Positions 9,599 through 18,312 of a stretch of 53,000 nucleotides of DNA are shown piece by piece. Below the pieces are notes generated by a model, which was not told the DNA's origin, searched no databases, and saw only the letters and a program-made list of their open reading frames with translations. How positions within the stretch are numbered: position 1 is the first letter of the stretch; each line of letters opens with the position of its first letter. The DNA comes from Zelonia costaricensis (lineage: Eukaryota; Euglenozoa; Kinetoplastea; Trypanosomatida; Trypanosomatidae), in contig JASAOO010003392.1 of assembly GCA_030849075.1 (NCBI GenBank), positions 1-53,000 of the forward strand. Reading direction: 5' to 3'. Position numbers and translations under genes: made by a program.

Positions 9599-12526
9599 AT
9601 GGCCCAGACAGACTTTTTTGTGGCCGTATCCGGCGATGCGGAGCGCGCCGCACGCTTCGGCGCAGAGTGCCGCTTTCGCAGAGACGACGAACAGGGATTA
9701 ATCAAGGAGGTAATTGGTCAGAGCGCGGAGAGCATGCTGCTTCTCGCTTTTGTCGAGGACAGCGCAGTGGGCATGGCGTTGTGCAAGGCGATGTTCTCCT
9801 TCTTTGCCGAATCCATCACTCCGAACCCCGACGTGTACACGCAGTTCAAGGTGTCGTTTGTTGAGGAGAAGGCCAGCGACCTCATCCAGTACCGCTGCGA
9901 GCGTCTCGGTGACATTAACGCGGTTGTCGAGGCAGAGAACGGCACCCACGACTGCTCCTCCATCTGCGCGACCAACGTGGTCCCGCAGGCGGCCTCCTTC
10001 ATGTTCGTCGAGCAGCGCCTCACGGTGGTGGTGTGCAGTGGGCCTAGTTACACCGCCGAGAGTCTCGAGCGCCTAGTGGACAACGCGGCCGCCATGGTGG
10101 GCTGCCGCGTCGTCTCGGTGGGTCTCTACGTTCCGAAGGCAGCCATGTGCAATCCAATCGACCTCGATGCTCTGGCTGTCGAGGCGCGTGTCTTTAAAGA
10201 GAGCATCGCGCGGCGCCCGGTGGGCATCGACGAGCGCGTTTCTAGCCGCGTCCGTCTGCAGGACGTGCGTGCGTGGTCGCTGATGGTGTGCGAGACGAAC
10301 CACTTCAGCCCCATCCAGCCTGGCCCGTACTTCCTAAGCCTGAATCCACAGCCGGTGGTCGGTGAAAAGCTTGCCCACTACATCCATGAGGAGCGCACGT
10401 ACATTGTCGGCGAGGGCACGAACGCATCCCCGCTCGACTTTTGCGTCATGCCCCCTCTCGCGGACGGCGACGCGCTGCACCGCAGCATCTACTCTCCCCA
10501 CTGCCGCGTGCGCCGCGAGGGGTTGAAGGTGTGGCTGAAGCCGGAGTGCGGCATGACGTACGTGAACGGCAAGCTCCTCGCCGAGGAAACGCGACTGGTG
10601 CCCAACGATCGCGTCATCCTCGGCAAGCAGCTCGCGTTCCGCTACGCCGAGGTGGGCACTGAGCTGCCACGCACCACGGCGTCCCGCATTCTTGATTGGG
10701 AGCTCTGCGCCAAAGAGTTCCGCCAGGAGAACGGTCGCGTGGTCGAAAAGGGCACCGCGGCAGCGCTGGAACGCGACAATGTGGATCTGCGCGCTCGCTG
10801 CAACGAGCTGGAGACGCGACTGCAGCACACGCGAAGGGACTCGTGGCTGATGTTGACCAACCCGCCACCGGCCTACCGCGGTGCGCTGCTCTGGCCTCTC
10901 GACCTGCGCAAGCGGCACAGCCAGGTCACGATTGGCCCGCAGGGGGACGTGGCTGTGCCGTTTCTTACGGGCACAGCCACCATCAAGCACGCGATGGACG
11001 GTCTCGTACTCAAATGCGCGGGTGCGAGCATCCCCATCACCAACGGCTCCCGCTTCACCGTTGGCGTCGCGACGTTCGCCATCAGCCTGGATGAGTCGGT
11101 GGCCCCGGGTCGCTCTCGCAAGGAGGAGAAGCTGGACATCAGCGTCGCGCCGGAGGTCATGCTGGCCATGCAGTCGAGCTTCTTCTCACTGCAGTGGTCT
11201 ATCGGGGCGCTCTTCGACTTCGTTCTACCGGTCAAAGGGCGAAAAGTGAGGCGAGAGGATGACGCGTACTTCGGCTACCGAAACAGCCTGTACGACTCTA
11301 GCGTAATGAAGGCCAACGCGTTCCAGCCAAACGACATCGCAGCACTCAACACTCAGCTCACCGCGGCGGTGCGGCTAATGGGCGCCGCCCTGGCAAAGGA
11401 GCTGCGCGAGTGCAACCCGCCGCTTCCGGCAAACGCACAGCTGTCGCCATCGAACCCGTCGTCGCAGTCGCCGCCCCGAAGCGACGCGTTGCTGAGCGCG
11501 AAGGCGGAGGCGTTTCTCAAGTGTGCCCACGACAGCACCACGCTGTCGGCTGCAGTGCTGAAGCGTCTGCACGACGAGATCGGCGTGGCACTGCTGGAGG
11601 GCGCCACTGGTCGCGCAAGCAACGGCGCCGCGGCCGCGAAGATGCCCCGCTCTGCTACAAAGGAGCGGCCACGTGACGGCGTGGCGCCGTCGGCGTCCGT
11701 CGCGGCGAAGCTGCAGCAGCTGAAGGGGACGTGCTTTGTCGCCTCGACAGCAGTGGTGCGCCGGGCGAGCACGACGGTGGACCTGCTGAACATTAGCATG
11801 AACGCCAAGGCGATGTGGGAGCGGCACGTGCAGCACGTTTCTGCCATGAGGAAGTCCTTCTCTGAAAACAAGGGCGCAGACGCCATTTTGCTCGGTGAGC
11901 TGCTGCTGTTCATCGTCGATGTCGTGCTGTCCACCGACTACTGCTTACGCCGGCAGCTTCTGGCGGCGAGCGAGGTGGAGGGACTTGAGCAGCAGCTGGA
12001 GCAGTGGCAGCAGTGGGCCGACAGATGCGTGAGCGCGGTGGATGGGACGGGGAAGTCGTTGCGGGGCACGTGGAAGCACGAGGCGGCAGTGCAGCGCTCA
12101 CCGACACCACACATTCGTCGCAGCACCGGTGGCTCGCGCGGCGAGTCGCGACCGCTAGACCGCACCACGAAGCCGTCTGGCCCGTCGTCGCGCCGACAGA
12201 GCTTTTCTCGCGCGTCGCCGAACAACACTTCGGCACCACCGCGCATCGACGGCAACCTCGGCGCCAGCCGCGGTGCGCTCTCTACAACGTTCGCTGGCAA
12301 GACCCCGCACACGCTGAGCTCCTTCCGCGCCGCCCGGAAGTCAAGTGTTGCCTCCGTCGCGTCCGCAACAGGCACGCGGCCGGTGCGCCGCAATTCGTCC
12401 TCGCCGTCTGTGGACGTCAGCGGCGTCAAGAAGCGCTCCTCGTCTGTCGGCTCACGAGGTGCCGTAGCACTGAACGTCTCGGGGCGCCGCAAGCCCGAAA
12501 GCAGCGCGCGCAGCAGAAAGAAGTAG
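9599..12526 (+). CDS. FHA-domain protein with a probable degenerate kinesin motor domain
   Basis: 975 residues from ATG 9599. Residues about 245-354 closely follow the neck/FHA region of kinesin-3 (KIF1) proteins: PYFLSLNPQP, GEKLAHYI, TYIVGEG (267-273), then CGMTYVNGKLL, VPNDRVILGKQLAFRY. FHA domains bind phosphothreonine peptides. In front, residues 1-165 keep kinesin-like landmarks. MLLLAFVEDSAVGM (46-59) sits where a motor has AYGQTGSGKT, FKVSFVEEKASDLI (83-96) resembles the beta-strand VKVSFLEIYNEE..DLL, and LTVVVCSGPSYTAESLERL (141-159) resembles the end of the motor. No P-loop is present, so ATP hydrolysis is not expected, and the region is about half the usual motor length. Residues 355-650 are mixed; the C-terminal 200 residues are Ser/Arg/Thr-rich, basic and probably disordered. 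The gene is certain, FHA likely, the pseudo-motor reading an inference. Confidence 0.8.
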   Translation: MAQTDFFVAVSGDAERAARFGAECRFRRDDEQGLIKEVIGQSAESMLLLAFVEDSAVGMALCKAMFSFFAESITPNPDVYTQFKVSFVEEKASDLIQYRCERLGDINAVVEAENGTHDCSSICATNVVPQAASFMFVEQRLTVVVCSGPSYTAESLERLVDNAAAMVGCRVVSVGLYVPKAAMCNPIDLDALAVEARVFKESIARRPVGIDERVSSRVRLQDVRAWSLMVCETNHFSPIQPGPYFLSLNPQPVVGEKLAHYIHEERTYIVGEGTNASPLDFCVMPPLADGDALHRSIYSPHCRVRREGLKVWLKPECGMTYVNGKLLAEETRLVPNDRVILGKQLAFRYAEVGTELPRTTASRILDWELCAKEFRQENGRVVEKGTAAALERDNVDLRARCNELETRLQHTRRDSWLMLTNPPPAYRGALLWPLDLRKRHSQVTIGPQGDVAVPFLTGTATIKHAMDGLVLKCAGASIPITNGSRFTVGVATFAISLDESVAPGRSRKEEKLDISVAPEVMLAMQSSFFSLQWSIGALFDFVLPVKGRKVRREDDAYFGYRNSLYDSSVMKANAFQPNDIAALNTQLTAAVRLMGAALAKELRECNPPLPANAQLSPSNPSSQSPPRSDALLSAKAEAFLKCAHDSTTLSAAVLKRLHDEIGVALLEGATGRASNGAAAAKMPRSATKERPRDGVAPSASVAAKLQQLKGTCFVASTAVVRRASTTVDLLNISMNAKAMWERHVQHVSAMRKSFSENKGADAILLGELLLFIVDVVLSTDYCLRRQLLAASEVEGLEQQLEQWQQWADRCVSAVDGTGKSLRGTWKHEAAVQRSPTPHIRRSTGGSRGESRPLDRTTKPSGPSSRRQSFSRASPNNTSAPPRIDGNLGASRGALSTTFAGKTPHTLSSFRAARKSSVASVASATGTRPVRRNSSSPSVDVSGVKKRSSSVGSRGAVALNVSGRRKPESSARSRKK

Positions 12527-12930
12527 AGACGCTTGCGACGCGCCAGTGGAAGAGGCGTGAGGGAGAGGGACAAGCTCGCTCTTCACTCTCCCGGGGCACC
12601 ACCCGTTGAGCTGTGCCGTCCTTGTCCCCCCCCCCCCTCGCTCGTCTTGCCTTGCTCGCGCTCCTCTGGGTTGAGGCCGCCCTTTGTCCGGGTCACCTTT
12701 TCCTTTTTCCCACTCACTCATCGCTCGTCATTGTTTTCTTTCTCCATCTGCGTCTTCTTTTTTTTCTTTTTTTTGCGGCGAGGGGAGGCGGGGGGAGAGT
12801 GTGCAACACGGTGGCGTCTCTCTCGTCTCTCTGCCCCGAATCCTTGTCTTGCTGTTCGCTGGCCACGATGCACTGCAGCGGTGCTATGGTAAGTGGTGCT
12901 GCACTGCCTCAGTTGGTCTACCGTGGCCGA

Positions 12931-12949
12931 GGGGGGGGGAGGGGGGGGG
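12931..12949 (+). repeat. G-rich tract, G-quadruplex candidate
   Basis: Nine G, one A and nine G in succession on the + strand. Such a run can form a G-quadruplex in DNA or in the transcript. Confidence 0.6.
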
Positions 12950-14441
12950 CGAGTTGTCGGCGAGGTGGGGCGGCATTTCTCATCGCTCGTGTAAAAGTGC
13001 ATCTGTTTGTCTGTGCGTGTTTGGTGTGTAGCGTGATCACTGTGCCGGGTGCGCGCTTTACCGGAGGAGTTCGTCTTGGCTGGCGCCAGGGCGAAACTGC
13101 GGGCGCTTTTCTTCTCGCCGCCGTCCGTGGCGCCTGCTACTCCGAGGCGTGTTTGTTGCTGCCGTGTCCGCGTTGGCGGGTGCAGTGTGCGCCGGCAGAG
13201 CTTCCCCGAGAAAGAGTGCCTGATTTGGCGAGTGGAGAGGACTGGGCCAGCGGGGCTGACGGTATGTGGAAGGGGGGGGCATCAAACAGCGGCGCTTTTG
13301 TTTTTGCTCTTGTGGGCGACGGCGTTGACGCTGATCAGCGAGGAAGGACTGGTCCAAAAACGACTTTACGGTTTCCGCCTTTTGGGTTTGGTGAGGTCGA
13401 CCGCCGACTGATGGGGCCCGGGTGGACTCCTGCTCCGAGCGAGTTGCTCTTCCTCCTCGTCCTCCTCTCCCCTCTCTTTTCGCGTGTGGCGTTGCAGCCT
13501 CAGACCTCTGTCTGGCCACTCCAAGGTCTCGTCTTCACCGTGGCCCACATTTGCCGCTCTCTCTCCATTTCCACCTTTTCCCTTTGCGTACCCCACCGCC
13601 GCCATGCTTGCCGCGCAAGTTCTTGAGCGGCGCCGCGCTCGCTCACGGCGCGCTGCCAAAGCGATACCGCCGAAAAACTGTCCATTTTCGTGTTCGAAGT
13701 CTCGTCCTCCGCGCATGTGGTTGTTTGCGTCATTGACCGAGTTTGTGGTTGCCTTTGTGTTCCTTCTCGTCTTTTCCGCCTTTCCTCACCGTCCTGTGGT
13801 TCCTTTTCCCTCTTCCTGTTTTCCAGTCATCCGCTGTTCGACTTGTGCGCCAGCTGAGGAGTCAGCGGTGTCGTGCTGCGGCACCACCGCAACTCCACCG
13901 CCAATCAACTGCGGTGGCGACACTTACAAACATGCTGCAGAGACCGCAATTGCGTCCGAGAAAAGAAAAAGGGAATAACTTGCGTGGCCTGCTCCAGTCC
14001 CTCACTGGCGCTCTGCGCCGTCAGTCACGCCTCGGTTGAGTGTACACACACGCGCGCCCACTCTCCTGACGCCGCGGCCTTCGCCGCCATCTCACTTCCT
14101 TCAGCGCTACCTGAGCTGCCTCATGTGCGTGCGAGTGTGCCAGTGGGAGCGACATCCACGTTGAGTCCGCAGCTTATTGACTTGATCACTTACAACTGCT
14201 ACTTCCCCGCTCCCTCCCCATTTTGCCCTTGTCGTGGCACTTGAATCGTTCCGCGGACCCAGCTGCTCACACACTTTTCCCGCTCCCTTGTTGCTTTCCT
14301 AGCTACGCACGTCTCGCTGTTCAGGGAGTCAAGAGCGCTTCCCATCGCTCCATCCAAGTGAATTGTGGAGGAGCAGCACAGAGAGTCCAGCGTGAGCTTT
14401 GGGCACTTCTGCTTCAAACGGTTTCCCAGCTGCTGCTCAAG

Positions 14442-14480
14442 CCCACCCCCCCTCCCCCTCCCCCTCCCCCCACCCCACCC
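14442..14480 (+). repeat. C-rich (CCCCCT)n-like tract
   Basis: About 39 bases composed almost only of C with a few T and A, arranged as repeated C4-C6 blocks. The complementary strand is a strong G-quadruplex candidate. It lies 92-130 bases before the WD40 gene start and ends in AG at 14481-14482, so it may also serve as a polypyrimidine tract. Confidence 0.7.
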
Positions 14481-14509
14481 AGTGCCTGTGCGTGGTGTGG
14501 CACTCGACT

Positions 14510-14531
14510 ACTTCACTTTTGTTCTTCTCAG
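14510..14531 (+). promoter_or_regulatory. Probable spliced-leader acceptor for the WD40 gene (14530-14531)
   Basis: The tract cttcacttttgttcttctc runs into AG at 14530-14531, 40 bases before ATG 14572 and with no ATG between. Confidence 0.6.
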
Positions 14532-14571
14532 CGTGGCTGCAGTCATCTTGGTAGGTGAGCACAACTTTGTC

Positions 14572-15540
14572 ATGGCGCTCACTCTCGCCACGTCGTCGAC
14601 ACACACATCGGCCTCCGGGCCAGTCTACTGGAACCTGCACGGGCACCTGGAGGATGTGGTCTGCGCCGCTGCTCACGGCCCTGTGTGTGCCACAGGCGAC
14701 GTAGACGGGACGGTGCTGCTCTGGCGCTTTGGCGCTGCCGCGCCGGAGCACGTGTGCCGCATGAGCACAGGCGGGCCAGCTGCGGTGGACGTCGCGTGGA
14801 GCGGGCCGTCGGCGCTGCTTGTTGCCCAGGGTGACGGGTGTGCCACAGTCTGGGATGTCGAGAAGGGCGCACGGCTGCGCACCACCTCGCGACACACCGT
14901 GAGGGGGCGCTGCACGTGGCCCGTCATCAACTGCATCGCCGGTATGGCGCGTGAGTCCTACGTCTTCGGCGGCGACGATGGCTACCTCGTGACAGCAGAC
15001 ACGCGCGCCGACGCGGCTGTGACAAGCGCCAACCTAGGCGTCCCACTCACGGCCGCCGCGTCGACCGGCTTCTCGCTCTTCGTCGGCGATGTGTGTGGGA
15101 CGCTGCACTGGTTTGACACCCGGGTAGGGTCACGTGAGATGGAGCGCGTAGAGTGCGGACCCGCTGGGTTGACGTCCATCGTGGCCGACGCGGAACAGGA
15201 CCGCATCCTTGCCTACTCGATGAGCGGCAGAGCCCGCGTGGTTGACACGCAGCCGTTCGCCCTGAGCTCCTCTGACCGCCTCCTCGGCGCGGCTGATCTC
15301 GGCGACAACGAGCGTCAGTCGCTGCTGCGCGGCGCATGGGTACCATCCAGCAACGCGGTTGTGCTGCCCACCGGCACCGGTGAGGTCGCGGTCCTGCCTG
15401 TCGACGACATTGTGGCAGGCGCACCGCAGAAGTTGCACACAAGTCGCAGCGGTGCGGCGATGAACGTCAGCGTGTGTGTCGCCGGCTCGAGCGTCGTGTG
15501 CGGCGGTGACGGGGGTGAGGTCGCGGTGTACCCCTTGTGA
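14572..15540 (+). CDS. WD40-repeat protein, probable U5 snRNP 40 kDa subunit homologue
   Basis: 322 residues from ATG 14572, a complete seven-bladed beta-propeller in length. Repeats are eroded: LHGHLEDVVCA..VCATGDVDGTVLLWRF, VAWSG..ATVWDVEKG, YVFGGDDGYLVTADTR, FVGDVCGTLHWFDTR and VVCGGDGGEVAVYPL are recognisable, but few true WD dipeptides remain. The order of landmarks matches the human U5-40K (SNRNP40) protein as I know it. The opening GH motif comes first, then a V-D-x-Q-P-F-A segment (224-230) where U5-40K has WDVRPFAP, then a gap to N-x-x-x-x-LLRGAW, and a C-terminal blade of the same type. U5-40K is a Prp8-associated component of the spliceosome, which trypanosomes need for trans-splicing. 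A generic WD40 scaffold is the alternative. Confidence 0.65.
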   Translation: MALTLATSSTHTSASGPVYWNLHGHLEDVVCAAAHGPVCATGDVDGTVLLWRFGAAAPEHVCRMSTGGPAAVDVAWSGPSALLVAQGDGCATVWDVEKGARLRTTSRHTVRGRCTWPVINCIAGMARESYVFGGDDGYLVTADTRADAAVTSANLGVPLTAAASTGFSLFVGDVCGTLHWFDTRVGSREMERVECGPAGLTSIVADAEQDRILAYSMSGRARVVDTQPFALSSSDRLLGAADLGDNERQSLLRGAWVPSSNAVVLPTGTGEVAVLPVDDIVAGAPQKLHTSRSGAAMNVSVCVAGSSVVCGGDGGEVAVYPL

Positions 15541-16435
15541 GGCTTCCACGTCCTTCTCCTTCCTTGTCACGGCTCTGTCTTGAGCGCGGTGGTTGAGGGG
15601 AGGGCTGGTAGAGCGTGCGGTGCAGTGGCTGTGACAGTCCTTGTTCACCTCTTCTGCTGGTTCTCTGCTCAGCTGGCCGATGGGTGGAGCTGCAGGTTCA
15701 GCAACAAAGAGAGACGGAAGTAACGGGGTAAAGCGACGTGGGGACGCACGTACACGCACACGCAAAAAACAACAACAAAATAAAAACAATGTACCTCACC
15801 GGGAATAGAGACGGGGGAGTGTGAACTCAGCAACCCAGTGCGCCCGCTCGTTTCGGGTACGGGCACCGCCATCCACTGTTTCTCTGCACCGCAGCGCGCG
15901 CCGTGGAGTCGAGCGTGCGGAGGTCTGCTTCACCCGGCGTGGTTGCTCAAGAGCACCGGTTTCGTCGACGTCGCGCGGCAGTAGAGAGTCTCTCAGCTGC
16001 TCCCTATCGCGAAGTGTCTCATCACGCGGTATGTCATGCACCTATGCTGCACCGATACCCGTTTGCCGCATCTGTTGACATTCCCTCCTGCCCTGCATAT
16101 CTTGTTGGCGCGCAAGTATAGCTCTCCACCGGTTCATTCCTCGGCGGCGCTACCGACATCGGCGTCCTCCGCCTGCGCGTCTTTTCTTTACCTTTCCACA
16201 TCAGTTGCCGTACCCACTCCACACCTCGGGCGTGCTCACCATTCGCCGCTGTGACGGGAAGACGAAGAAAAGCAGAGGGCATTTTGAGGTTGCGAAGGTG
16301 TGACACCTAGTCGAGCCGACCCATTCGCCGACGCCCTGCGCGAGGACGTGCACGTCTGCTCAGGAACAAAAAGGAGCGTGCGCCTGGATTCAGAGAAAAA
16401 GGGGTGTGCGTGTGAGTGTGTTTGGGTGTGCAGGA

Positions 16436-16440
<5 letters not shown>

Positions 16441-16468
<28 letters not shown>
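16441..16468 (+). repeat. (TG)14 microsatellite
   Basis: Fourteen uninterrupted TG units in non-coding sequence, likely polymorphic between strains. Confidence 0.9.
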
Positions 16469-16470
<2 letters not shown>

Positions 16471-17252
16471 GGCTTAAGCTCGTCGCGGGTGCTTTGTGCG
16501 CGTGGGTTTTGGAGACTTCGTTTGGGTGCGTGTCGGGCGTGTGAGGGGCGCACGTGTTTTCACTGCGTGACGCGGTATCCGCAGGCCGGGGCACTGCCTT
16601 GTGCTCTCTGGTATTCGTCACGTTTGTGGCTGGTGCCCTCCTCTTCCTCCTCCTCTCCGGGGTCCTACATCGTTTCTCGGCCTGGCCAGCCGCATGCGTG
16701 GCGTTTCACGTCCGCTGACCAATTCGACTCTCTCCGCCTACCCCGTGTTTTCTCCTTTCGTCTGTGTCTTGTGCCCCCCTGCCCCACTCGTCCTCGGTGC
16801 CCTCAAGGTCGCGATTTCGCAGACACGCCGCTCCAACTGCGGCGCTCTCTGCTGCAACACTTACACTCTGCGACGAGCACCTACTGCGGTTGCTGTTGTT
16901 GTCCTTTCTCTACTCACCCTTGCCACCACGCGTGTTGCTCCCTGTCACTCTGCTCTTTTCTTTTCATTAGTACGAGTCTAACTTCTCTGTCACAGTAGGC
17001 GGCCGAGTCCTGATTGCTCACCTAGCGTCCGCCTCTCCAGGCCCGCCTGCTGCCCTTTCTCTCGTTTACTCCTTACGGCAGCTGAACAGACTTCATCGAA
17101 CTGCCTTCTCGACCCGTGTACGCAAAACCGAAGCTGTACCTGGTACGTTTTGCTCCTTGGTTTTCTGTGCCCATCGAAACAGTGTGCGGCGACTCACGTC
17201 TCCCTACCTCAGTGCACAGGGGAGGACCGTGAAGCCGTGTAGCTGTTCTGAA

Positions 17253-17268
17253 CGCCCTCCCTCCCCAG
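17253..17268 (+). promoter_or_regulatory. Probable spliced-leader acceptor for the CCCH gene (17267-17268)
   Basis: The tract cgccctccctcccc leads directly into AG at 17267-17268. The leader to ATG 17314 would be 45 bases with no upstream ATG. Confidence 0.6.
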
Positions 17269-17313
17269 CTCCCCACTGTGCACACGCGCGGCCTGGGTGA
17301 TCAAAGTCAGGGT

Positions 17314-18312
17314 ATGCAGCGCAACCGCAACCGCCGTCGTGCGGCCCCGGAGGGCCGGGCAGTGCAGAATGTGCTCAGCACCGACGGCATTCCACCGGGC
17401 ACCTTCGCAGTGATCGACCCCTTCAGCAAGCGCCTCTTTATCCCGGTAGAGTCGATGCTGGACACGCGAGCGATGCACCGCAAGGGCGTACCCTCGCTGT
17501 GCCGAGTCTTCCTGGAGGGCCGCTGCCGTCAAGGAACTAACTGCTTCCAGGCTCACGCGAACGTCGACGTCGTGCGTGAGCTGCGGGCAAAGGCGCTAGC
17601 GGAGCCCACCTGTTGTGCCAACCACGGCGCGACGAGCGACGCAAGCGGCATCGACCCCGGCCTGCGCCTTGTCGTGAAGAGCGACGACGGCGAGACGGTG
17701 GGGTGGGCACAGCTGCGTCAGACTGTTGTGACGAACGGACTGCGCACGCTGCTCGCTGCGCAGGCGAGCGCCACCGGGGCGCCGGCACCGACAGAGGTTA
17801 CTGTGCCAACATCGTCCCTCTGCCGACTGCACACGAGCGCCGACGGCTCGCCGTGCTGCCGCTTTGAGGGCGAGTGCAACTTTGTGCACCTGTGCCGTCA
17901 AGTCATGACCAGCATCGACGAGCGCAAGGAGGCCGTCAAGGTGGAGGAGCACCTTGCGGTGCCAGCTTTCGTTGCCGGCCGCACACCGGGGCCGGTGGCA
18001 GAGGAGCACTTGCCTGCCATGATTACCTCACTAAACCGCCCAGCCGCCTCACCGATGCAGATGCGCCCTCCTCTGGCCTCCTCCGTGACTGTTCCGATGA
18101 GTTTCAGCGCGAACCTCGGCGTCACCCCGCCCATCCGCTTCGACCCGCTTGCGCTGGCTGCGACGGCGCCGAGCCCAATGCCGGAAAGCGGCACCACGCT
18201 CATGGGCCGGTCCCCACTCATGGCGCGCTCTTTCAGCTCCACGACGTCTGGTCTGGTCTGGCGGCACAACCCATACAACTCCTCACACGCGTCGTCCGTC
18301 ATCGAAACATAA
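17314..18312 (+). CDS. CCCH zinc-finger protein, two fingers
   Basis: 332 residues from ATG 17314. The first finger is C63-x7-C71-x5-C77-x3-H81, preceded by the segment IDPFSKRLFIPVESML and followed by AHANVDVVREL; this arrangement (LCR..L.GRCRQG..CFQAH) is characteristic of trypanosomatid ZC3H proteins. A second, less canonical finger is C170-x11-C182-x5-C188-x3-H192. The N-terminus is a short basic stretch (MQRNRNRRR). The last 110 residues are Pro/Ser/Met-rich and probably disordered. CCCH proteins of this group bind mRNA and control its stability or translation, the main level of gene regulation in an organism without gene-specific promoters. The specific ortholog is not identified. A downstream in-frame ATG before the first finger is unlikely to be the start. 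Confidence 0.85.
   Translation: MQRNRNRRRAAPEGRAVQNVLSTDGIPPGTFAVIDPFSKRLFIPVESMLDTRAMHRKGVPSLCRVFLEGRCRQGTNCFQAHANVDVVRELRAKALAEPTCCANHGATSDASGIDPGLRLVVKSDDGETVGWAQLRQTVVTNGLRTLLAAQASATGAPAPTEVTVPTSSLCRLHTSADGSPCCRFEGECNFVHLCRQVMTSIDERKEAVKVEEHLAVPAFVAGRTPGPVAEEHLPAMITSLNRPAASPMQMRPPLASSVTVPMSFSANLGVTPPIRFDPLALAATAPSPMPESGTTLMGRSPLMARSFSSTTSGLVWRHNPYNSSHASSVIET

Larger units (their letters stand above)
12527..14571. other. Intergenic, 2.0 kb, with G- and C-homopolymer tracts
   Basis: No gene is firmly supported. The segment is unusually pyrimidine-rich on the + strand (12600-12780, 13420-13620, 13740-13830, 14190-14480), has a G-rich double run at 12931-12949 and a C-rich tract at 14442-14480. 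A weak 124-codon ATG-initiated frame at 13604-13978 is discussed among the findings. Confidence 0.5.
15541..17313. other. Intergenic, 1.8 kb, with (TG)n microsatellite
   Basis: No gene is supported. It contains an A-rich patch at 15765-15789, a (TG)14 repeat at 16441-16468 and pyrimidine-rich sequence over 16620-16970, all typical of trypanosomatid UTR and spacer DNA. Confidence 0.55.

Noticed and set aside
13484..13603. N-terminal extension of the weak 13604-13978 frame
   Set aside because: It has no ATG and its 5-prime end precedes the candidate splice acceptor at about 13495-13496.
12613..13626. 337-codon + strand frame
   Set aside because: It starts at a GTG, not at an ATG, spans the G-rich tract, and its composition is Cys/Leu/Arg/Gly noise from pyrimidine and TG-rich DNA.
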